Shown: one piece after another, positions 24,496 through 31,723 of the stretch
How the letters are laid out: each line of letters starts with the position of its first letter
Position numbering within the stretch: position 1 is the stretch's first letter
NCBI GenBank assembly: GCA_017457155.1
Contig: JAFTHZ010000035.1
Span: 1 to 52,600, forward strand
DNA length: 52,600 bases
Direction of reading: 5' to 3'
From: Ruminococcus sp.
GTDB taxonomy: Bacteria > Bacillota > Clostridia > Oscillospirales > Acutalibacteraceae
Program-made: the position numbers and the translations under genes
Notes under the pieces: model-generated
Told to the model about the DNA's origin: nothing
The model's database searches: none
What the model saw: only the letters and a program-made list of their open reading frames with translations

Positions 24496-24978
24496 TTTGG
24501 CCTATACCTCGTATTTCTTAGACTCTTAAGTTAGAATTTAATTACCACATTGGTTTATCCTCTGTAAGTTGGTTTATATTCTTACTTTTGTTTTTTGAAA
24601 TCACTTGTACATTGGTCCGTACCTTTTTTATCTATAAGGTTTATATTCCTTCTTAGTTTATTATAAGTAGAACTTTGGCCTATACCTCGTATTTCTTAGA
24701 CTCTTAAGTAGAATTTAATTACCACATTGGTTTATCCTCTGTAAGTTGGTTTATATTCTTACTTTTGTTTTTTGAAATTACTTGTACATTGGTCCGTACC
24801 TTTTTGTCTATAAGGTTTATATTCCTTCTTAGTTTATTATAAGTAGAACTTTGGCCTATACCTCGTATTTCTTAGAATCTTAAGTAGAATTTAATTACCA
24901 CATTGGCTTATCCTCTGTAAGTTTGTTTATATTCTTACTTTTGTTTTTAAATTACTTGTACATTGGTCCGTACCTTTT
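24496..24978 (-). repeat. Tandem 176-178 bp repeat, about 2.7 copies
   Basis: On the plus strand, copies begin with TTTGGCCTATACCTCG at 24496, 24674 and 24850; the last is partial, ending at 24978. Copies differ by only a few bases and small indels. On the transcribed minus strand each unit holds five related short motifs built around RRCCAA (for example GGATAAACCAA, GGTATAGGCCAA, GGTACGGACCAA), several inside small hairpins. No open reading frame runs through the units. This is not a CRISPR array: there are no short repeats with unique spacers. Confidence 0.92.
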
Positions 24979-25363
24979 GGTTGCCTGCTTTATGCAGATT
25001 GTTTTCTTTCTTCTATATGTGATTAGTGAATACTTCTGTTTGCAAGTTATTTTTCATTCCGATTTTGGAAGTTCTTTAGTCGATTAATTGTCGTATTCCG
25101 ATAATTCCTGAACAGCTTCTGTAGGGTTATCGAACATGAACCGCCGGATTATACTTTGAAACGAAATTCAGCAGTCCAAAGAATCTGTATCTCAGATGCT
25201 GGAGCGGAGAAGGCTACCGCACAGGACAGCTGATATGCAACAGGGGTTATGATTACTGCCGGACTTGCTGTCACTATTCAGCAGTTCCGGACAGGATATA
25301 TGACTGTACACCGGTATCTCCTCCTTCTGATTTTAGATTAGGTATCTCCTTTTGTCACTTAAA

Positions 25364-25392
25364 GTATACTATATTATTTTAACATTTGCAAT
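25364..25392 (-). promoter_or_regulatory. Sigma-A promoter of the noncoding unit
   Basis: Minus strand: TTGCAA (25387-25392), exactly 17 bp, TATACT (25364-25369). It is in an otherwise empty AT-rich gap and fires toward the structured head and repeat array. Confidence 0.75.
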
Positions 25393-25461
25393 AGTTTTTG
25401 TATATTTTTACCATATATTTTTGCACAATCTTTTCTCTACTATATCGTATATAATGCACAA

Positions 25462-25489
25462 AAGCCTCCCGACAAATGTCGGGAGGCTT
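25462..25489 (-). terminator. Intrinsic terminator of surface protein gene
   Basis: A 12-bp stem (25462-25473 / 25478-25489) with loop AAAT, then TTTT on the minus strand. Confidence 0.88.
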
Positions 25490-25519
25490 CGTTTGGCTAA
25501 ATATTACGTGGAGTAAGAA

Positions 25520-26416
25520 TTACTCTGTAACTCTCTTTCTACGTGCGAAGAATACAACGCCTGCAGATGCAATCATCATTGCGATAGCAATGTAAACGAT
25601 TGTCATCTCCTGACCGGTCTTGATAGAACCGGAGTTTGCAGAATTGCCAGCGTTGCCGCCACCGCCGTTGTTTGTAACGGGGTTGTCAACTACGGGAGCC
25701 TTGGACTCTGCCTTCTTCCAGTCAACAGTTATGCCAGACTCCTTGATAAGGGTCTCAACTGTATCCTGAGAAAGACCGAGTGCGCTAGCCATATCGTCGA
25801 TAATAGCCTGATCTGTCTTACCGGAGTAAGTTCTTGCGTTGTCCAGGTTGTCTGTGAGGAACTTGTTGAACAGACCTGTTGCTGTCTCACCGGGAGCCAG
25901 ACATGTACCAACCAGGTTACCGATAGAAGTGATCTGCATCAGAGGACCGTACTCAGAAGCATTGTGGTTCTTCCAGAATGCTGCACGGCTTGTCTTGTTG
26001 CTGTCAACGGGGTTCTCATACTTTGTGTCGTTGCAGTAGAGAGTGTCACCGAGGCAAGCTGTGGACATCAGAGTCTGATAAGTCTCCATACCTGTATCCA
26101 GAGAGAAGATGATGCAGTAGGTTGTGCTTGCATCGAGGCCGCCAACCTTAGCTGAGGGATCGTAGGAGTAAGTTCTGTCCTCAACGAGTGTGCACTTCTC
26201 CTTCTTGGACTGCCACTGTGCGAGGGGATCTCCGCCATAGGGGAAGATGTGGCAGAATACGCTCTTGTAGTTGTTCCAATCGGAAGGAACTTCAAAGTAG
26301 AACTTTGTATCTGCAGCAACCTCAGCTGTCTCCTCAGTAGCAGCAGAAACACCGATAACTGCCATGCCAGCAATCATGATGAGAGCAATAGCAAGGCTTA
26401 CGATTTTCTTGAACAT
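25520..26416 (-). CDS. Anchored surface protein with starch-binding-like module
   Basis: A 298-residue exported protein: signal peptide (1-25), a beta-rich N-terminal module (about 37-150) beginning TKFYFEVPSDWNNYKSVFCH that resembles CBM26-like starch modules of ruminococci, a helical segment (160-235), a glycine/asparagine linker, and a C-terminal anchor SIKTGQEM - membrane helix - RRKR. The anchor looks like a sortase signal with xxTG rather than LPxTG. Binding of starch is inference from the module and from the amylase genes just upstream. It may present starch at the cell surface. It has its own promoter and terminator. Confidence 0.75.
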   Translation of the reverse strand: MFKKIVSLAIALIMIAGMAVIGVSAATEETAEVAADTKFYFEVPSDWNNYKSVFCHIFPYGGDPLAQWQSKKEKCTLVEDRTYSYDPSAKVGGLDASTTYCIIFSLDTGMETYQTLMSTACLGDTLYCNDTKYENPVDSNKTSRAAFWKNHNASEYGPLMQITSIGNLVGTCLAPGETATGLFNKFLTDNLDNARTYSGKTDQAIIDDMASALGLSQDTVETLIKESGITVDWKKAESKAPVVDNPVTNNGGGGNAGNSANSGSIKTGQEMTIVYIAIAMMIASAGVVFFARRKRVTE

Positions 26417-26468
26417 TGGGATTTCCTCCTTAAAAAATTTTCTGTTCGAGATTTTTCTCGCCTAAGTA

Positions 26469-26497
26469 ATTATACATCAAATGTTTCAAAACTGCAA
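26469..26497 (-). promoter_or_regulatory. Sigma-A promoter of anchored surface protein gene
   Basis: Minus strand: TTGCAG (26492-26497), 17 bp, TATAAT (26469-26474). Confidence 0.75.
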
Positions 26498-26621
26498 TAC
26501 TTTTTACAAATTATAGTTTTTACTTTTTGCACAAATTTTGGGGTCAGTTTTTGATAACAACATCACAATAACACAATCCCCTATTTTACGTATTACATCT
26601 TAGGCGAAAATACAGAGAAAA

Positions 26622-26651
26622 ATCGGCACACCTCAGATGAAGTGTGCCGAT
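26622..26651 (-). terminator. Intrinsic terminator of amylase gene
   Basis: A 10-bp stem ATCGGCACAC / GTGTGCCGAT (26622-26631 / 26642-26651) followed on the minus strand by TTTTTC. Confidence 0.88.
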
Positions 26652-26665
26652 GAAATACAAGTAGA

Positions 26666-28942
26666 TTACTTGAGGTAAGACTGGCCGGAGGGTCCGATTG
26701 CACCGGAGATACCCTGGAAGCCTGATGCACAGCAAACATATACTCTCATGTTACCCTTACCTGTAGAGGAAACGGTGAGTGTACCATTTGTGACGTTCTT
26801 GACATCACCTGTTACTGCGTCGATGTACTTACCATTGGGGAGATTCTTGAATGTTGCGCCATCTGTAACAGCTACACATGCAAGGCTGTCGATGCCCTCT
26901 CCTGTATAGCGACGGATGTAGCTCATCTCTCCGCCGGAAACATAAGCTCCGTCATGAGTGTACTGACCCTTCTGCAGAGCAGGGATAGCACGGCGGATAG
27001 CGTTAAGCTTCTGGAGATGCTTTGAAAGGGGTGAGTTCAGAGTGTTTGCAACAGTACCTGATGCAGTATACTTGCTGAAGTCAGTTGCTGTAACAGTACC
27101 CTGGAGCTGATCACCAAAGTATGCACGACCTGTGTTTGCAAGAGGTGCGTTAGGACCAACATCGATCTGAAGGTTCTTAGCAAACTCTGTCTCTGTTCCG
27201 TAATAGATGCAGGGGATACCACGGAATGTGAAGATAAGGTTCAGGTTCTCTGCCCATGCCTGTGTACCAAGGCTGTAACGAGTCTTCTCCATACCGTCGG
27301 GACCGTAGTCGTGAGAGTCAACGTACATTACGTTCCATGTGGAGTCGTTGATGTACTGATCCTCTGCATATCCTGCGCGAACTGCACTATTTGCATTCTC
27401 GAAGTTCCAGTGCATTGTAAAGTCGATTATGCCTGTGCCGTTTGACTTGGAATAGTCAGGTGTATGATATGTGATACCATTGAGGAATGCGTTCTTTGAT
27501 GTGGGTAAGCCACTGGGATCTCTGTGAGCATCGTAGTGGTTGATAGAGGTCTGGATGTTAGCTGTGGGGCTGGTTGTGTTCCAGTTGCCGATCCATGCGC
27601 TCTCTGTCTCTGCCCATGTAAAGAAGGCAGGTGAACTGGAGGGGATGTTATGGTTCCATGTCTCACGTACACGAGAACAAACCTCTCCGAAGATGTAGAA
27701 GTTCTCAATACCCTTGAACTTGGGGAAGTAAGCGTTGTTCAGAGTCCAACGGTTGATGTGCTTCTCTGTATCCAGACGGAAGGCGTCAACGCCCATATTA
27801 ACATAGTCGAGATATGTATCTGTCAGATACTTTGCAACTGCGGGGTTCTCTGTGTTGAGGTCAACGCAGTCACCGGCCATTGAGCCCTGCTGCTCAATAG
27901 AGGACTCGTAGCCCATGTTCTTCTCACGATGGTAGTAATTGTTGGGGTCATGGCTGCCGTTGGACAGGTTCTTCAGGATGTCAAGACGAGCCTGGAACTG
28001 TGCACCTGCCTCCATGTTTACATAGTTGGGATAGGATTTGTCCAGATCGGAACCGGGAACTACAACGAGAGAATCGGGATCCTCAAGATCCTTCAGGGAG
28101 TCATACTCCTTTGTGAACATCTCGCCGAGGAAAGCCTCACCGAAGTTACCTGTGTGGTTCCAAACAACGTCCTGAACGATCTTCATATCCTTCTCGTGTG
28201 CAGCGTTGATGAGATCCTGATATGTAAAGTCAGAGGACTCATATCTTGCATCAACTGTAGCAAAGTCAAAAGCATGATAACCGTGATAGTCATAGCCGGA
28301 AGCGTTGCTTACTACGGGAGTAATCCAGATTGCGGAGAATCCGAGAGCCTTGATATAATCAAGCTTTTCTGCAAGACCCTTGAAATCACCTCTCCAAGCG
28401 GGATCGGAGTCGGGGTTGCCGGCTTTGCCGTCATCCCAGCAATGTACGTTATTGCCGGTATCTCCATCGTAGAAACGGGTTGTGATGATAAAGTAAATGG
28501 ATTCCTCTCTGAAATCGCCTCTGTCAGGAACGGGATTATCAAAGGGATTGTCCTTTGTCCACTTGTTCTTGTAGTACCACCAGTCACCTGCTGTATTACG
28601 AGTCAGCTCGCCTGAGAGCTGGCCGTCCAGTGTAGTAGTACCGTTTGTGAACATAAGATTAACCTTGGTAGAACTGGGGAAGTTGTATGTATACCACTTG
28701 CCGCCTGTTGCATTCTCCTTGGTCATCTTAACACCGGGGTATGATGTCTCAAGGTTCTGGGGAAGAGTGTTCCAGTAGTAGATGCTGGGGGTACCACTCT
28801 CACAGTAGTAATGAATTTTGATGCCTGTTGAAGCTGCGGTCTCTGCCACTTCTTCTTCAGCAGAAAAAGCTGAGTACACGCCCACAGACATGCACATCAC
28901 AAGGCAAAGAACCAGAGCCACAATGGACTTCAGAGTCTTCAT
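26666..28942 (-). CDS. Secreted GH13 alpha-amylase with N-terminal CBM26
   Basis: A 758-residue secreted amylase: signal peptide (1-28), a CBM26-like starch module (about 40-130: IKIHYYCESG, then YPGVKMTKE), a GH13 barrel (about 145-650) and a short C-terminal beta domain. Barrel motifs: DVVWNHTG (258-265), VDAFRLDTEKH with nucleophile Asp391, FYIFGEVCSR with acid/base Glu420, and VDSHDYGPDG with Asp545. It should cut alpha-1,4 links in starch outside the cell. There is no dockerin and no anchor, so it is free or held only by its CBM. It is a close paralogue of the next amylase gene and has its own promoter and terminator. Confidence 0.95.
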   Translation of the reverse strand: MKTLKSIVALVLCLVMCMSVGVYSAFSAEEEVAETAASTGIKIHYYCESGTPSIYYWNTLPQNLETSYPGVKMTKENATGGKWYTYNFPSSTKVNLMFTNGTTTLDGQLSGELTRNTAGDWWYYKNKWTKDNPFDNPVPDRGDFREESIYFIITTRFYDGDTGNNVHCWDDGKAGNPDSDPAWRGDFKGLAEKLDYIKALGFSAIWITPVVSNASGYDYHGYHAFDFATVDARYESSDFTYQDLINAAHEKDMKIVQDVVWNHTGNFGEAFLGEMFTKEYDSLKDLEDPDSLVVVPGSDLDKSYPNYVNMEAGAQFQARLDILKNLSNGSHDPNNYYHREKNMGYESSIEQQGSMAGDCVDLNTENPAVAKYLTDTYLDYVNMGVDAFRLDTEKHINRWTLNNAYFPKFKGIENFYIFGEVCSRVRETWNHNIPSSSPAFFTWAETESAWIGNWNTTSPTANIQTSINHYDAHRDPSGLPTSKNAFLNGITYHTPDYSKSNGTGIIDFTMHWNFENANSAVRAGYAEDQYINDSTWNVMYVDSHDYGPDGMEKTRYSLGTQAWAENLNLIFTFRGIPCIYYGTETEFAKNLQIDVGPNAPLANTGRAYFGDQLQGTVTATDFSKYTASGTVANTLNSPLSKHLQKLNAIRRAIPALQKGQYTHDGAYVSGGEMSYIRRYTGEGIDSLACVAVTDGATFKNLPNGKYIDAVTGDVKNVTNGTLTVSSTGKGNMRVYVCCASGFQGISGAIGPSGQSYLK

Positions 28943-29235
28943 TTTTCATTCCTCCTTAGTTTGAAAAAATCGCATTTTGGTACATATTAATGTTCATGTT
29001 AAAGTATATCAAAAACATACATAATTAAATTTCTAAAACAGAATTATAATGCTTTTCTCTATTGTATACAAGCCACATATACACCTTTTGTTAATAATGT
29101 ATACCCTTTTTTTATCCTTCTATCACAAGTCCCTTTATCACTGAAAACTTTGATATATCGAAGTATTATTTACGGCTTTAATATGGATATTTTTTGTTCA
29201 TAAACCTATGCAACAAAACGCTTTTCAAAAAAAAG
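28943..29235. other. Intergenic region upstream of amylase gene
   Basis: It holds the amylase promoter (29043-29071), a leader of about 95 bases with a good ribosome binding site, and one copy of an A-rich motif GGATAAAAAAAG (minus strand, 29106-29117) that also occurs three times upstream of the other amylase transcription unit. No gene is visible. Confidence 0.6.
29043..29071 (-). promoter_or_regulatory. Sigma-A promoter of amylase gene
   Basis: Minus strand: TTGTAT (29066-29071), 17 bp, TATAAT (29043-29048). The -35 box is part of a perfect palindrome TTGTATACAA (29062-29071), a possible operator. Confidence 0.75.
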
Positions 29236-29266
29236 GCATCGCTTCGGATATTATCCAAAGCGATGC
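29236..29266 (-). terminator. Intrinsic terminator of CBM-dockerin/amylase operon
   Basis: Stem GCATCGCTT / AAGCGATGC with inner GGAT/ATCC pairing, followed on the minus strand by eight T residues. Confidence 0.9.
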
Positions 29267-29302
29267 AGTAAAAATCAAAGAAGTTTATCTGTTTTTTGGG
29301 GA

Positions 29303-31711
29303 TTACTTCAGATATGTAAGTCCTGTCTCTCCGATTGCTCCGTCAATGCCGGTAAATCCGGATGCACAGCATACATATACTCTGGCGTTTGCGGTTCCGA
29401 TGCTGGGAACTGTGAGTGTGCCGCTTGTAACATTCTGGACATCACCTGTGATAGCATCGATGTACTTTCCGTTGGGGATACCCTTGAATGTTGCGCCACC
29501 GGAAACTGTGCACAGTGCAAGGCTATCTACGCCTTCCTTAGCATCAGTGAAGCGGCGGATGTATGCCATATTGCCGGAAACATAGTTGCCGGATGTTGTG
29601 TACTGACCCTTCTGAAGTGCAGGGATTGCACGACGAACAGCGTTGAGCTTTGTCAGGTGCTTTGCAAGTGCAGAATCCAGTGTCTGAGCAACCTTACCGG
29701 ATGCTGTGTACTCGCTGAAGTCTGTGGTAGAAACGCTACCCTCCAGATAATCACCGAAGTATGCACGACCTGTCTCTGCAAGAGGAGCGTTGGGACCAAC
29801 GTCAATTACGACACCCTTCTGGAACTCTACCTCGCCACCATAATAGAGACAAGGAATTCCGCGGAATGTAAACATAAGAGAGAGGTTCTCTGCCCAAGTC
29901 TGTGTGCCGCCGGCAAAACGGTTAGACTGTCCGCCGTCGGGACTGTAGTCGTGAGACTCAACGTATACAACGTTCCATGTAGAATCGTTAAAGTACTTAT
30001 CCTCTGATTTTGCGATGTTAAATGCACCGCCTGCGCTGTTGAAGAGCCAATGCATCTGGAAGTCAATGGCACCCATACCTGAGCTCTGGCTGTAGTCAGG
30101 AGTGTGGTATGTGATACCGTCGAGGAATGCATTATCGGATGTGGGCTGTTTGCTTATGCTATCAAACTGCTTGTAGTGGTCAAATGTGAGGTTCATGTTT
30201 TCATTGATTTCCTCAGCAGTTGCGTCTGTGTCAAAGTTCCAGTTCTGCTTGTAGGAAGGATCGCTCTCATCCCATGTGTAGAACTGAACAGACTCACAAG
30301 CGTGGTCACGATACCAGATCTGGCTGTAACGGCAGCAGATCTCACCGAACATATAGAAGTTGGAATTACCCAGTGCTGCTGCAGCCTCGTTGATCTGATC
30401 GTTGTACATCATATTCAGAGAAAGTCTGGAGATATGACGCACTGTATCAACTCGGAAGCCGTCAACACCCATTCCGATATAATCAGCATAGGTATCTGTG
30501 ATATACTTTGCCACCGCAGGGTTCTCTGTGTTCAGGTCAACACAGTCGCCTGCGATCTGGCAATACTTACATGTCCAGTCGTCCCAGTTAAGGCTCTGGA
30601 AATATCCTGTATGATAGTAGTTGTGGGGATTGTCCTTTGAATCGGTTGAAACCTTATTCATTCCATAGTCTACATCGTCAGGATGTGTGCCTGTGGAGTT
30701 GTTGCCGTTGGCAGCAGACGCAGTATTCTTCATCAGATTAAGTCTCTGATCATACTGAGTCTGAGGTTTCTGTGACCAATACTCCTCGGGAGAAGACAGA
30801 CCATAAGAAGAAAGCAGGTACTCTGTGGGAACCATTGACTCCTCAAGGTTTGCCAGATCTGCGTTCAGGTCCTTCTCGAAGAGAGGACAGAAGAAGCTTT
30901 CACCGAAGTTACCTGTGTGCTGCCAAACAACGTCCTGGATAATCTTCATATCCTTGTCGTGTGCAGCCTGGATAAGATCCTGATAGGTAAATCCGTCTGA
31001 CTCATAACGTGAGTCTACTGATGCGAAATCCATAGCATGGTAGCCATGGTAGTCGTATCCTGAAGCGTTGGTAACAACGGGAGTAATCCAGATTGCGGAG
31101 AAGCCCAGAGCTTTGATGTAATCAAGCTTGTCAGCAAGTCCCTTGAAATCGCCTCGCCATGCGGGGTCGCTATCGGGGTTGCCTGCTTTGCCGTCGTCCC
31201 AGCAATGCACGTTGTTGCCTGTATCACCATCGTAGAAACGAGTTGTGATTACAAAGTATATTGTTTCCTCACGCATATCGTTTGTATCGAACTCGCGGGG
31301 AATGTCAGGATTGTAGTTGGTCCATCTTCCGTTGTACCACCACTCACCTGATGTACGGGTAAGCTCGGGAGTAAGCTGTCCCTCAAGCTCATCTGTACCA
31401 TCTGTGAAAATCATATTTACTTTTGTGGAAGTACCGAAGGTAAACTTGTACCAGTTTCCGCCTTCCTGGGATGCATCCAGGGTCATCTTAACTCCGGGAT
31501 AGTCAGTCTCCAGGTTCTTGGGAAGAGCATTCCAGTAGTAGATGTAAGGAACAACGTCCTCACTCTTAAAATAAACTGTGATGCCTGCCTGCTGTGTATC
31601 AGCGGCAACATCAGCCGTTTCAGTCTCTGCTGCGGAGATGCCAACAATACCAATGGAAATTGCGAGGAGAAAAACAAGTACAAGAGCGATTAATCTCTTA
31701 AACTTACGCAT
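29303..31711 (-). CDS. Secreted GH13 alpha-amylase with N-terminal CBM26 (paralogue)
   Basis: An 802-residue secreted amylase with the same plan as its neighbour: signal peptide (1-27), CBM26-like module (about 43-130), GH13 barrel with DVVWQHTG, VDGFRVDTVRH (Asp422), FYMFGEICCR (Glu457) and VESHDYSPDG (Asp588), and a C-terminal beta domain. It has an insertion of about 40 residues after the second barrel region (about 290-370) compared with its paralogue, with a C-x-x-C (CKYC) in it, so substrate preference may differ. No dockerin. It starts 12 bp after the CBM26-dockerin gene, with AAGGAGG in the gap, and is surely co-transcribed with it. Confidence 0.95.
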   Translation of the reverse strand: MRKFKRLIALVLVFLLAISIGIVGISAAETETADVAADTQQAGITVYFKSEDVVPYIYYWNALPKNLETDYPGVKMTLDASQEGGNWYKFTFGTSTKVNMIFTDGTDELEGQLTPELTRTSGEWWYNGRWTNYNPDIPREFDTNDMREETIYFVITTRFYDGDTGNNVHCWDDGKAGNPDSDPAWRGDFKGLADKLDYIKALGFSAIWITPVVTNASGYDYHGYHAMDFASVDSRYESDGFTYQDLIQAAHDKDMKIIQDVVWQHTGNFGESFFCPLFEKDLNADLANLEESMVPTEYLLSSYGLSSPEEYWSQKPQTQYDQRLNLMKNTASAANGNNSTGTHPDDVDYGMNKVSTDSKDNPHNYYHTGYFQSLNWDDWTCKYCQIAGDCVDLNTENPAVAKYITDTYADYIGMGVDGFRVDTVRHISRLSLNMMYNDQINEAAAALGNSNFYMFGEICCRYSQIWYRDHACESVQFYTWDESDPSYKQNWNFDTDATAEEINENMNLTFDHYKQFDSISKQPTSDNAFLDGITYHTPDYSQSSGMGAIDFQMHWLFNSAGGAFNIAKSEDKYFNDSTWNVVYVESHDYSPDGGQSNRFAGGTQTWAENLSLMFTFRGIPCLYYGGEVEFQKGVVIDVGPNAPLAETGRAYFGDYLEGSVSTTDFSEYTASGKVAQTLDSALAKHLTKLNAVRRAIPALQKGQYTTSGNYVSGNMAYIRRFTDAKEGVDSLALCTVSGGATFKGIPNGKYIDAITGDVQNVTSGTLTVPSIGTANARVYVCCASGFTGIDGAIGETGLTYLK

Positions 31712-31723
31712 AAATATGCCTCC

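Larger units (their letters stand above)
24440..25357 (-). ncRNA. Candidate long structured noncoding RNA with repeat array
   Basis: A complete leftward transcription unit with no convincing protein gene: promoter at 25364-25392, a GC-richer head of about 270 bases (25350-25080) rich in short inverted repeats, an AT-rich stretch, then 2.7 copies of a 177-bp repeat (24978-24496), and a strong terminator at 24440-24469. In the head, CCGGA/TCCGG with CTGCTG/CAGCA, AUCUG/CAGAU and ACAG/CUGU arms can form hairpins, and GGAGATACC occurs twice. Two short GTG reading frames occur in the head, but neither resembles a known protein. Possible matches include known large bacterial RNAs such as the raiA motif; I cannot confirm any. 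Boundaries are inferred from promoter and terminator only. Confidence 0.5.

Noticed and set aside
24496-24978. CRISPR array
   Set aside because: The units are 176-178 bp and nearly identical throughout; there are no short direct repeats with unique spacers and no cas genes.
25080-25200. tRNA gene in the noncoding gap (a TTCGA-containing stretch near 25125-25142)
   Set aside because: No acceptor stem, D-arm or anticodon arm can be drawn around it; only a short T-arm-like hairpin is present.
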